DNA of 5,849 bases from Planctomycetaceae bacterium (GTDB lineage: Bacteria > Planctomycetota > Planctomycetia > Pirellulales > Thermoguttaceae): assembly GCA_031278315.1 (NCBI GenBank), contig JAITKS010000341.1, positions 1-5,849 on the forward strand. The letters run 5' to 3'. The position numbers were made by a program, and so were the translations under genes. The notes beneath the pieces are model-generated. The model worked only from the letters and a program-made list of their open reading frames with translations, made no database searches and was not told the DNA's origin. Shown one piece after another: positions 1 through 5,363 of the stretch; position 1 is the first letter of the stretch; each line of letters opens with the position of its first letter.

Positions 1-114
<114 letters not shown>

Positions 115-277
115 ATTTCAATATAGCTATCGCCCCTCGCGGAACGGCTAAAATGCAAACTGATAGAGATCGCTCTCTGGTTGCCCCAAACAATGGTCAT
201 CGCTCAGGGACTTCATTATTCCATCACCAATCCTCATTGGTTTTATTGGAGTTCACAAAATAATTTCGTCGAAATTT

Positions 278-307
278 TTTATGAGCTGGTCAATAGTAAC
301 ATGTCAA
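278..307 (-). promoter_or_regulatory. possible internal rRNA-leader promoter
   Basis: The minus strand has a perfect -35 box TTGACA (302-307), an 18-bp spacer and a moderate -10 CATAAA (278-283). It lies downstream of the boxA-like site and lacks the C-tract and TTTCGC discriminator shared by the two main candidates, so if active it would be a different kind of promoter. The weak -10 box keeps confidence low. Confidence 0.25.
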
Positions 308-401
308 AAAAATTATCTTCAGACGTACTTGAAAAAGATCATACGCACATCAAATAATCCCCTCGACATCTATCAACCTGCCGTTTTCATCACTACCTAA
401 T

Positions 402-413
402 TTTAAAAGAGCT
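402..413 (-). promoter_or_regulatory. boxA-like rRNA antitermination site
   Basis: The minus strand reads AAGCTCTTTTAAAA across 401-414, close to the bacterial boxA core TGCTCTTTAA that NusB/NusE bind to protect rRNA transcription from Rho. It sits about 290 nt upstream of the 16S 5' end and about 85 nt downstream of the predicted proximal promoter start, a sensible place for a leader boxA. The A/T-rich background makes a chance match possible, and no boxB or boxC is assigned. Confidence 0.45.
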
Positions 414-467
414 TGTTGTCATTAAAAGAAAAAATATCTCGCAAAATTAAAAATCAACTTGCAAAAA

Positions 468-495
468 AATATTTCTTATCTCTTCAAATCAACAA
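468..495 (-). promoter_or_regulatory. degenerate third rRNA promoter-like copy
   Basis: Just downstream of the proximal promoter the minus strand again reads CCCC, G, TTGTTG (490-495), 16 bp, AATATT (468-473) and a T-run ending in GC. The layout copies the other two, but both hexamers are weak and the C-tract has four bases. It is either a decayed duplicate or chance in AT-rich DNA. Confidence 0.2.
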
Positions 496-504
496 CGGGG
501 CGAA

Positions 505-539
505 ATTATATCTCAAATGAATATTCGCACAATGGGGGG
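505..539 (-). promoter_or_regulatory. rRNA promoter, proximal copy
   Basis: On the minus strand: a CCCCCC tract (534-539), one base, -35 TTGTGC (527-532), a 16-bp spacer, a perfect -10 TATAAT (505-510), then TTTCGCCCCG. The start point should fall near 498. The GC-rich discriminator after the -10 box is typical of growth-rate- and ppGpp-controlled rRNA promoters. Spacer length, C-tract position and the TATAMTTTCGC block are the same as in the distal copy at 762-796, which strengthens both calls. The -35 box is poor (3 of 6). Confidence 0.6.
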
Positions 540-761
540 AATACTTTTTTTCAAAAAGAGTTTTTTCAAATTAACAAAATTCATTGAAAAAACAAGTCAA
601 AAAAATTTTTTATCTTCCGTATCCAAACAGAAATTGTTATTCATTCCGCCAAAAAAATATTAACAACTTCAAGCCGATATTCATTGCATTTGTCGAAAAA
701 AGTAATAGTATATTTCGGAATTCGAGACCAAAATTACATATCATTTTCAAAAAGCTGCGAA

Positions 762-796
762 AGTATATCACAGCTCTTAACACCGTCAACGGGGGG
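762..796 (-). promoter_or_regulatory. rRNA promoter, distal copy
   Basis: On the minus strand: a CCCCCC tract (791-796), one base, -35 TTGACG (784-789, 5 of 6), a 16-bp spacer, -10 TATACT (762-767, 5 of 6), then TTTCGCAGC. The start point should be near 755, about 640 nt upstream of mature 16S. It matches the proximal promoter in architecture and in the discriminator block, so it looks like the upstream member of a tandem rRNA promoter pair. No ORF between it and 16S is convincing, which fits a role in rRNA transcription. Confidence 0.6.
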
Positions 797-887
797 AGTG
801 TGAAAATGAATGAATAACATAGTAATATATAGTCAGTAGATAATATATCAGTGAAATGTCTCAAAAGTTTCAAATTCATTTTGCAAA

Positions 888-913
888 AACATTATTTTTC
901 AACATTATTTTTC
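888..913 (+). repeat. 13-bp perfect tandem duplication
   Basis: AACATTATTTTTC occurs twice back to back (888-900 and 901-913) without a mismatch. This looks like a recent slippage or short duplication event inside non-coding DNA. No function is apparent. Confidence 0.85.
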
Positions 914-966
914 TTAACTAAACAAACCTTAGTAGAAATGAATCTCCAAAAAACAAAACCTTATTA

Positions 967-994
967 TTGAAAAATGATTTTTTAATAAGATAAT
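967..994 (+). promoter_or_regulatory. sigma70-like promoter upstream of nested hairpin
   Basis: -35 TTGAAA (967-972), 16-bp spacer, -10 GATAAT (989-994, 5 of 6). The start would fall near 1001, so the transcript would open with the nested hairpin at 1014-1056 and could continue to the HTH gene at 1263 with a 5' leader of about 260 nt. In DNA this AT-rich, such a match can arise by chance. Confidence 0.35.
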
Positions 995-1013
995 AAGATT
1001 AGTGTATATTGTA

Positions 1014-1056
1014 AATCGGCAATAACGTGTGACGTTGACTTACGCTAGTGCCGATT
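1014..1056 (+). other. nested inverted-repeat structure (candidate RNA element)
   Basis: Perfect 8-bp arms AATCGGCA (1014-1021) and TGCCGATT (1049-1056) enclose a second perfect 5-bp hairpin AACGT/ACGTT with a 3-nt loop (1024-1036). It is the most GC-rich patch of this intergenic region and lies about 13 nt after a predicted transcription start. It could be a structured leader, a small RNA or a protein-binding dyad. It has no tRNA T-loop motif, and no T-run follows that would make it a terminator. Confidence 0.4.
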
Positions 1057-1073
1057 ACTCATTCAGGGCGATT

Positions 1074-1178
1074 CTAATGAATACACATTCAAAAAGAAAA
1101 GAAAACGAAACCAAAAAACGAAAACCGACATTTAAAGTGAGAACAGTTTAAAATCGTTTTTCACAAAACACAATGTTA
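1074..1178 (+). repeat. diverged repeat, left copy
   Basis: Segments align in order with 5343-5446: a TAATG-to-CATTCA block (1076-1090), AAAACGAAAACCGA (1115-1128, identical at 5362-5375), TTTAAA-GTGAGAA (1131-1143), and a GTTTAAAATC-GTTTTT block (1146-1161). The left copy has an extra A-rich stretch at about 1092-1114. The AT-rich composition makes the boundaries uncertain. Confidence 0.35.
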
Positions 1179-1262
1179 AAAATTATGTGTTTATGAAAAT
1201 GGTTCGGTTTGAAACTGAAATTTTTAGAAGTTCCTTTTAAGACTCAACAATAAGAGATTTCC

Positions 1263-1676
1263 ATGAATTACGAAAAATTATTGAAAGAAATCTTATTATC
1301 AAAAATGAATAAGATTGAAGAAAAACAAGATTGGTTCGAAGAGCAACTAACCTTGTTTTCAAAAGCAATTCAGAATTTACAAACAAATTCCGAACAGCAA
1401 TCTAAAAAATCGAAAAAGAAACAAAAAAAGATACCGCAACGAACAAACATCAATTTACAAGTTCTTAATTTGCTTATAAAATACTCCGACAAAGTATGGA
1501 CTTCAGACGAATTAGCGAAAAAAATCGGTTGTACCGGTTCTGCTGTAAGAAAGACATCGGCTTGGAATAGTTACCAAAAACAAAAAAACAGATCGAAAAG
1601 TTCTATCAGTAAGAAATTCGAAAACAAAAACGCTAATATTATCGCCGTCACTGAAAACAATGAGTTTGATAATTGA
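1263..1676 (+). CDS. small basic helix-turn-helix protein
   Basis: A 137-aa cytoplasmic protein with no signal peptide. Residues 1-45 are rich in alternating hydrophobic and charged residues and look helical or coiled-coil (LLKEILLSKMNKIEEKQDWF). Residues 47-60 form a lysine-rich linker (SKKSKKKQKK). Residues 62-106 look like a helix-turn-helix: a first helix LQVLNLLIKY, then SDELAKKI, a GCT turn, and recognition helix SAVRKTSAWNSYQ. The tail is basic, then acidic. This suggests a DNA-binding regulator with an N-terminal oligomerisation segment. No named family is recognised. The ATG has a modest AAGAGA ribosome site five bases upstream. It faces the same way as the secreted-protein cluster but is separated from it by 548 nt, so it is probably a separate unit that might regulate the cluster. 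Confidence 0.65.
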   Translation: MNYEKLLKEILLSKMNKIEEKQDWFEEQLTLFSKAIQNLQTNSEQQSKKSKKKQKKIPQRTNINLQVLNLLIKYSDKVWTSDELAKKIGCTGSAVRKTSAWNSYQKQKNRSKSSISKKFENKNANIIAVTENNEFDN

Positions 1677-1719
1677 TTTTATGACGGAAAAAAATATGAA
1701 CAGTTGCAAAAAAAGGCAG
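1677..1719 (+). repeat. imperfect direct repeat, copy 1
   Basis: Begins TTTTATGACGGAAAAAAAT and includes AGTTGCAAA and a final CAG. It matches 1765-1804 in order and spacing, with a few substitutions and short gaps. It starts immediately after the stop codon of the HTH gene. Confidence 0.4.
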
Positions 1720-1764
1720 TTTTTTTCACAGTAAAAAAAATTTTTTGATCTCTATTGTTAAATA

Positions 1765-1804
1765 TTTTATGTCAAAAAAATTTCTGAAAAAGTTGCAAAG
1801 TCAG
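1765..1804 (+). repeat. imperfect direct repeat, copy 2
   Basis: Begins TTTTATGTCAAAAAAATT, contains AGTTGCAAA, and ends GTCAG. It is the partner of 1677-1719, 88 nt downstream, and runs up to the -10 box of the promoter at 1784-1812. A/T richness inflates the similarity. Confidence 0.4.
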
Positions 1805-1812
1805 TATATAAT
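1784..1812 (+). promoter_or_regulatory. promoter next to palindrome
   Basis: -35 CTGAAA (1784-1789, 4 of 6), a 17-bp spacer and a perfect -10 TATAAT (1807-1812). The start would be near 1819, immediately before the 25-nt palindrome. Transcription would head toward the secreted-protein cluster, giving a leader of about 400 nt if it reads through. Confidence 0.4.
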
Positions 1813-1820
1813 AAAGGGTG

Positions 1821-1845
1821 TTTACGTTTTTATTAAAAACGTAAA
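1821..1845. repeat. 25-nt perfect palindrome at predicted start site
   Basis: TTTACGTTTTTA (1821-1832) and TAAAAACGTAAA (1834-1845) are exact reverse complements around one central T. The dyad begins 8 bp after a perfect TATAAT, the position of a repressor operator. As RNA it would form a hairpin at the very 5' end of the transcript. It lies inside a wider imperfect inverted repeat bounded by TATAATA (1807-1813) and TATTATA (1869-1875). Confidence 0.75.
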
Positions 1846-2133
1846 TTTGTGTTTGATACACTTTACCCTATTATAAATATAAATAGGTTGTTTTTTATGT
1901 TGCGTATTTTCCTGAATCGAAATCGTTAGCTTTTCTATTGGTAGTCAATTTCGGTATTCAAAACAATGGAGTTATATCGAAATTAACCGGAAAAGTGGTA
2001 GATGATTATTGAGTTTAAACAGTTTGTATAGATGTAAAAAATACATAAAGTATTGTGATTAAAAAACAACTAAAAATATCGGTTTAAAATTAATGTTTTA
2101 TGTCAAAACCTTAAAAAATGAATTCTATAAATT

Positions 2134-2162
2134 TTGTAATAAGTTCAAATGGAAAATACAAT
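2134..2162 (+). promoter_or_regulatory. predicted promoter of the secreted-protein cluster
   Basis: -35 TTGTAA (2134-2139, 4 of 6), 17-bp spacer, -10 TACAAT (2157-2162, 5 of 6). The start would be near 2169, leaving a leader of about 55 nt before the first ATG, which has a strong GAGAGGT ribosome site at 2213-2219. It is the best-placed candidate for the four-gene cluster. The promoter at 1784-1812 is the alternative. Confidence 0.4.
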
Positions 2163-2224
2163 AAATATATTTTCCGAAGAACGAAAAACAAATCGAAAAC
2201 ACTTTCGACTTAGAGAGGTTATTT

Positions 2225-2851
2225 ATGTTGCTGAAATTGGAAAATTACTATAATATCGTTTCAACGAACTTAATTGTGTTGATTATAGTTCTTCCTGTAT
2301 TGTCTTGGAATTTAGAAGCTTCTGCTCAAAATAGTACAACATTAAATGGGTACTATTGCAAAACAATTTCTGCTGAAGCTGTAAATGATACTTCAGAATG
2401 TATAAAAAATGCAAATGGAACAGCTGGATGTTTGGGACAAGTTTGTGTGTGGGCTGCCCAAAAAAAATGTACTAAACAATCATTGCCTACTAGGTTGTGT
2501 AAATATACCTGTACACCAATAGAGGTTCCAGAAAATATCACTTTCAAAAAAGTTGTCCCTCAATCGACTACGTATGGTCAAATGGGATGTTTATTGAAAA
2601 ATGGTACTATCGGTGTTATTGGGGCTGGTTGTATTATAGGAGTAGTAGCAATTTTTCTTGGTGCAGAGTTTGAAACATTTGGAGCGTCAACATCTTTAGG
2701 AATAACTATTGGGGCAGCAGTTATTGTTAAGTGCGGCGAAACGGCTGGTAATGCTTTTATTGACTGGTGGAATAATCCATGCTGTCACACGTATTGTATG
2801 CGGAAGGGAAAAGGAACGCCTAGTACTGAAAAGATTGAATCTTGTCAATAG
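2225..2851 (+). CDS. secreted Cys-rich protein with Gly-rich hydrophobic segments
   Basis: A 208-aa protein of no family I recognise. Residues 1-34 form a signal peptide (hydrophobic core LIVLIIVLPVL, predicted cleavage ASA|Q at 34). The mature part has 14 cysteines (45, 59, 69, 74, 82, 92, 96, 122, 136, 170, 186, 187, 191, 207), as expected of a disulfide-stabilised exported protein. Residues 128-147 and 152-170 are hydrophobic and rich in Gly/Ala, separated by a short acidic turn (AEFET). They could form a helical hairpin that sits in or against a membrane. A WW pair (181-182) and a C-C-x3-C motif follow. The ATG at 2225 has the strong site GAGAGGT five bases upstream. It is the first gene of the cluster, with the next ATG 8 nt after its stop. 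A pore-forming or surface-structure role is conceivable but unproven. Confidence 0.85.
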   Translation: MLLKLENYYNIVSTNLIVLIIVLPVLSWNLEASAQNSTTLNGYYCKTISAEAVNDTSECIKNANGTAGCLGQVCVWAAQKKCTKQSLPTRLCKYTCTPIEVPENITFKKVVPQSTTYGQMGCLLKNGTIGVIGAGCIIGVVAIFLGAEFETFGASTSLGITIGAAVIVKCGETAGNAFIDWWNNPCCHTYCMRKGKGTPSTEKIESCQ

Positions 2852-2859
2852 TCTTAAAA

Positions 2860-4281
2860 ATGAATAACTATAAATATTTTACAATTGGTTTTATTATTAT
2901 AATTGTCTTATTGTATTTTAGCTGTTTAGTACAGGCACAATACGCTATCAATGGTAGCGGCAGTCATTTATTTGTTGGAGCAATTCAGCATCAAGGAGCG
3001 AACCCACATATCATACACTCTGGAAAAGTATCTTTTACTTTTTTAAATGAACACAAACCTGATTCAGAAGAGATGATTCAAGAAACTGTAAAGATGTTTG
3101 TTCGACATTACGAAGATGAATTAAAAAATACTCCAAAAGATACTAAAAGATATGATGATCTTACAAAGAGATTACAAAACAAGGAGCTTATAGAAAAGGG
3201 GTGTCGTGAAACATCGTTAAGACACGCAAATGTTAATAATAAACAGCTAATAATTTTTCGCGGGGGAACACCTTTTACTGATGTAAAACAAAAGATATTT
3301 AGTTTGCCCAATCCGCAAGATGAAGTTGTTAATGAAAATAATGAAAATAAGGTGATTACCGATCAAAAAAATTCACTTATATTCGAGTTGATTGGAAATA
3401 ATACTGATCCCTTTGGAAGGAGTATGAACATTGTACACGATTCTGATCTCGGCGGTAGTATTACAATTCAAGAATGGGGAATTGAACCAATCAATGAATT
3501 AGGGCGTGCTCGCGGTCACAGATTGTCAACATTTACGGCACTATTTTTGTTAAGCGGTACACAAAAACAAATGAAAAGTTTTTCTTTTAATAAAAGTTTT
3601 ATTGAACAATTCATTGCATTAAACGACGATTTAGTAAAAAATACTAAAACAGCTGGTATTCGTATAACAGACAAAAAAGATTTTGAAGGTAGTCTTGTGT
3701 GGGTACTTACCATTTCCCAGCCGTCAGATAAATTCCTAAAACGTAAGATAAATGGTAAAACTGTTATTTGGGTTGATCCTGCACGAGGCTACATTTGTCC
3801 GCTTGTTGAAGAATATGTACAAGATATTTGTGTAGTACGGTATGAATCATCAGATTATTATCAAGACAAGAGCAGTGGTATTTGGTTTCCGCGAAAAACA
3901 GTTGATACGGAATTTGATCTTGTAACCAAAGAACAACTTCAACGGACTGTTTATGAAATTATTCCAGATGAAACTGATTTTAATATATCAATAAGTAATG
4001 ATGAATTTGTTTTTCATGTTCCAACTGGTTGGACAGTAAATGATAGGCGATTTGTAATCCGCCAATCTTATCGAGCAATCCGAGACACGAAATTAAAATT
4101 TGAACAAGGACGAATTGCATTACGCGGAAATAGAGATTTTATCGTAGAGGATAATTTTTTATCAGTTAATTTACCGGTTAATAATAATTGGTTGATACGA
4201 ATGTTTTGTATCATCATTGGTATTATTTTTGTATTATTTGTATTGTCTCGTTTACTAAAAAAACAATCAAATAAAATTTAG
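2860..4281 (+). CDS. exported LolA-like protein with C-terminal membrane anchor
   Basis: A 473-aa protein with signal peptide 1-26 (core IGFIIIIVLLYF, cleavage VQA|Q), a long extracytoplasmic region, one transmembrane helix at about 444-464 and a basic tail (RLLKKQSNKI), so a type I membrane topology. An opening strand HSGKVSFTF (53-61) precedes a charged helical insert (66-115). The second half has WVDPARGY (304-311), SGIWFPRK (339-346), YEIIPD (365-370) and F-x-VPTGWTVND (385-395). In planctomycete LolA/outer-membrane-lipoprotein-sorting-like proteins I know a similar order of strands: a W-x-DP-x-x-G segment, a 'WFP' strand and a terminal 'P-x-G-x-x-V-x-D'. That assignment is tentative. I start at the ATG at 2860: the in-frame TTG at 2842 would overlap the previous gene and spoil the signal peptide. 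No clear ribosome site precedes it, so translation is probably coupled to the upstream gene. Confidence 0.85.
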   Translation: MNNYKYFTIGFIIIIVLLYFSCLVQAQYAINGSGSHLFVGAIQHQGANPHIIHSGKVSFTFLNEHKPDSEEMIQETVKMFVRHYEDELKNTPKDTKRYDDLTKRLQNKELIEKGCRETSLRHANVNNKQLIIFRGGTPFTDVKQKIFSLPNPQDEVVNENNENKVITDQKNSLIFELIGNNTDPFGRSMNIVHDSDLGGSITIQEWGIEPINELGRARGHRLSTFTALFLLSGTQKQMKSFSFNKSFIEQFIALNDDLVKNTKTAGIRITDKKDFEGSLVWVLTISQPSDKFLKRKINGKTVIWVDPARGYICPLVEEYVQDICVVRYESSDYYQDKSSGIWFPRKTVDTEFDLVTKEQLQRTVYEIIPDETDFNISISNDEFVFHVPTGWTVNDRRFVIRQSYRAIRDTKLKFEQGRIALRGNRDFIVEDNFLSVNLPVNNNWLIRMFCIIIGIIFVLFVLSRLLKKQSNKI

Positions 4282-4316
4282 TTACTTAATCTTAACCATA
4301 AAAAAGGAATATTATT

Positions 4317-4721
4317 ATGTTTTGGAAATTTTGCAATATTATTACATTAGGGCAGTGTTATTCTTTAGCAACTATTCTTTATTTTGGAATAGGACTCATT
4401 TTATACGGAATTACTCCATCGCAGACACCATCTTATCTTTATGCGGAATATTCTGGTTGTGGCGGCGAACTAATTTGTGCGGATGGTGAAACTTGTTGTG
4501 ACGGTTCTTGTTGTTCCGGCGTTTGTTGCAATGGGAATTGTTTACCAGCTGGAACTGTTTGTTGTGATTCAAATGATGCCTGTCCGAGTGGTCAAAAATG
4601 TTGTCATGGGAATTGTATTCCAGAAAATTCAGAATGCTGCGAAGATGGTACAGCAGGTGATTGCGGATGTTGTAAACCGGCTCCAACAGCAAAAACAACA
4701 GCAATAAATTGTGCTGAATAA
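4317..4721 (+). CDS. exported, extremely Cys-rich granulin/STIG1-like protein
   Basis: A 134-aa protein with one hydrophobic segment (17-32) acting as signal or anchor; cleavage near AEYSG is possible. Residues 48-134 contain 21 cysteines, many as CC pairs. The pattern C-x5-CC-x3-C occurs at 54-65 (C-ADGET-CC-DGS-C) and 89-100 (C-PSGQK-CC-HGN-C), with a shorter relative at 66-75. A 25-residue unit CC-x-GNC-(L/I)P-x4-CC appears twice (70-83, 95-108), so the domain probably grew by duplication. This style of motif is known from granulin, STIG1 and similar disulfide-knotted extracellular domains. The fold and partner here are inferred. A good ribosome site AAAGGAA precedes the ATG by seven bases, and the gene begins 35 nt after the previous stop. 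Metal binding is an alternative, but an exported location favours disulfides. Confidence 0.85.
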   Translation: MFWKFCNIITLGQCYSLATILYFGIGLILYGITPSQTPSYLYAEYSGCGGELICADGETCCDGSCCSGVCCNGNCLPAGTVCCDSNDACPSGQKCCHGNCIPENSECCEDGTAGDCGCCKPAPTAKTTAINCAE

Positions 4722-4761
4722 ATTATGACTTGCGTAAAGACTCCATTTATGAGGTATTTTT

Positions 4762-5295
4762 ATGGTTTATCAAAAAAAAACTTTTAGAAAAAGTAAAGAC
4801 AAAAAATTACTGTCTTATTTTCGAGTAGTACCGTTTATTTTTGCGATAATCTTTCTATTATTTTCATTGCATAGATCAACTGCTTATTATGGCAGTCAGG
4901 CTGTTCAAGGAATATGGCAGCCAAAGTTAGTTTGTGATCAGTCTGTTTACGATTTTGGGCGAATAAATCCTGTAACCAATCCTAGTCATTCGTTTGTTAT
5001 TAAAAACATTGGTAGAAAAAATTTGTTTATTGAAAGTGTTTCTCCCGGTTGCGGAGCTTGTGTTGAAGTAATTGAATATACAAAATCATCGATTCCTCCG
5101 CAAAAAACTGGAACCGTGAGTATCAAGTTATTAACACAAAATTTGTATGATAAAGTGAGTAAAGATATTCTTGTCAAAACAAATGATCCAAAGCATCCGC
5201 ATTTGATTTTATTGCTTGAAGCGGAAGTGATACATCCAGAAAAGCCTGATAACAACAAATCAGACAACAATGAAATTGCGGAGCAATCACAATAA
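4762..5295 (+). CDS. membrane-anchored DUF1573 domain protein
   Basis: A 177-aa protein. A basic N-terminus (KKTFRKSKDKK) is followed by a hydrophobic helix (18-36), then a possible cleavage site STA|Y at 41, so it is either a signal anchor or a cleaved signal peptide. Residues 57-156 form a DUF1573 domain, an immunoglobulin-like fold common in Planctomycetota and Bacteroidetes: YDFGRI (63-68), F-V-I-KNIG (78-84), L-x-I-x-x-V-x-P-G-CGAC (88-100), IPP (111-113), TNDPKHP (140-146) and final strand LLLEAEV (150-156). The usual CGC motif is CGAC here. The tail is polar and Asn/Asp/Glu-rich (KPDNNKSDNNE). The ATG has a strong site GAGGT six bases upstream. It is the last intact gene of the cluster, 40 nt after the Cys-rich gene. 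Its molecular role is unknown; a structural or adhesive role in the cell envelope is likely. Confidence 0.93.
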   Translation: MVYQKKTFRKSKDKKLLSYFRVVPFIFAIIFLLFSLHRSTAYYGSQAVQGIWQPKLVCDQSVYDFGRINPVTNPSHSFVIKNIGRKNLFIESVSPGCGACVEVIEYTKSSIPPQKTGTVSIKLLTQNLYDKVSKDILVKTNDPKHPHLILLLEAEVIHPEKPDNNKSDNNEIAEQSQ

Positions 5296-5309
5296 TCGTG
5301 GAGTGTATT

Positions 5310-5363
5310 ATGAAACGTCTCAAAATTTCTCTTCAGTTTTCGTTTTTAATGGGTATTCATTAA
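5310..5363 (+). pseudogene. 17-codon signal-peptide-like ORF, probably a truncated fifth gene
   Basis: Fourteen bases after the DUF1573 stop there is a ribosome-site-like GTGGAG (5298-5303) and, six bases on, an ATG that opens MKRLKISLQFSFLMGIH followed by TAA. The basic start and hydrophobic stretch look like the beginning of a signal peptide, as in the four genes before it. The stop lies inside the hairpin at 5336-5372, and repeat-like non-coding DNA follows. It may be the stump of a fifth exported protein or a chance short ORF. Confidence 0.3.

Larger units (their letters stand above)
115..498 (-). other. 16S rRNA leader region
   Basis: This stretch lies between the predicted proximal rRNA promoter and the mature 16S 5' end and should be transcribed on the minus strand as the pre-rRNA leader. 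It holds no convincing ORF. It contains a boxA-like site (402-413), a 6-bp hairpin with a 4-nt loop at 226-241 (ACCAAT/ATTGGT), and a 6-bp AT-rich dyad with a 3-nt loop at 262-276 (AATTTC/GAAATT). Leaders of this kind normally pair with sequence 3' of 16S for RNase III processing. The partner strand lies outside the window, so this cannot be tested here. Confidence 0.6.
797..1262. other. AT-rich intergenic region between rRNA control region and HTH gene
   Basis: No convincing gene is present. The region holds a TAATATAT direct repeat (823-830, 841-848), diverged repeat copies (851-913 and 1074-1178), a 13-bp tandem duplication (888-913), a promoter-like site (967-994) followed by a nested hairpin (1014-1056), and a weak dyad at 1166-1192 (AAACACA/TGTGTTT, 13-nt loop). 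The divergent layout (rRNA leftward, HTH gene rightward) means it should contain the start signals of the HTH gene. Confidence 0.6.
1677..2133. other. intergenic region with repeats and palindrome
   Basis: No convincing gene. Just after the HTH stop codon, A7-GGCAG-T7 (1708-1726) could act as a weak hairpin terminator, followed by an A8T6 run (1733-1746). A direct repeat (1677-1719 / 1765-1804), a promoter with a 25-nt palindrome (1784-1845) and a 6-bp dyad CCTATT/AATAGG followed by TTGTTTTTT (1867-1896) come next. TTTTATGTCAAAA recurs exactly at 1765-1777 and 2096-2108. Confidence 0.55.

Noticed and set aside
584..817. 77-codon plus-strand ORF starting at TTG
   Set aside because: It starts at a weak TTG without a ribosome site, has low-complexity composition, and lies across the two strong minus-strand rRNA promoters, whose signals explain the sequence better.
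637..879. 80-codon minus-strand ORF
   Set aside because: A hydrophobic, low-complexity translation typical of AT-rich non-coding DNA. It overlaps the distal rRNA promoter and has no ribosome site.
1014..1056. tRNA or integron attC site at the nested hairpin
   Set aside because: It lacks the T-loop and anticodon arrangement of a tRNA and the paired R/L core boxes of attC.
1888..2012. Plus-strand open frame of about 41 codons ending in a protein-like stretch (LAFLLVVNFGIQNNGVISKL)
   Set aside because: There is no start codon until an internal TTG, no ribosome site and no recognised family. It could be a gene remnant but cannot be told from chance.
2842..2859. Upstream TTG start for the 473-aa exported protein
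   Set aside because: It overlaps the preceding gene and adds six residues before a normal signal peptide. The ATG at 2860 gives a standard signal sequence.
4477..4707. 76-codon plus-strand ORF and a 97-codon minus-strand ORF over the Cys-rich gene
   Set aside because: Both are shadows of the Cys-rich gene: its biased TGT/TGC-rich codons keep other frames open. Only the 4317 frame has a good ribosome site and signal sequence.
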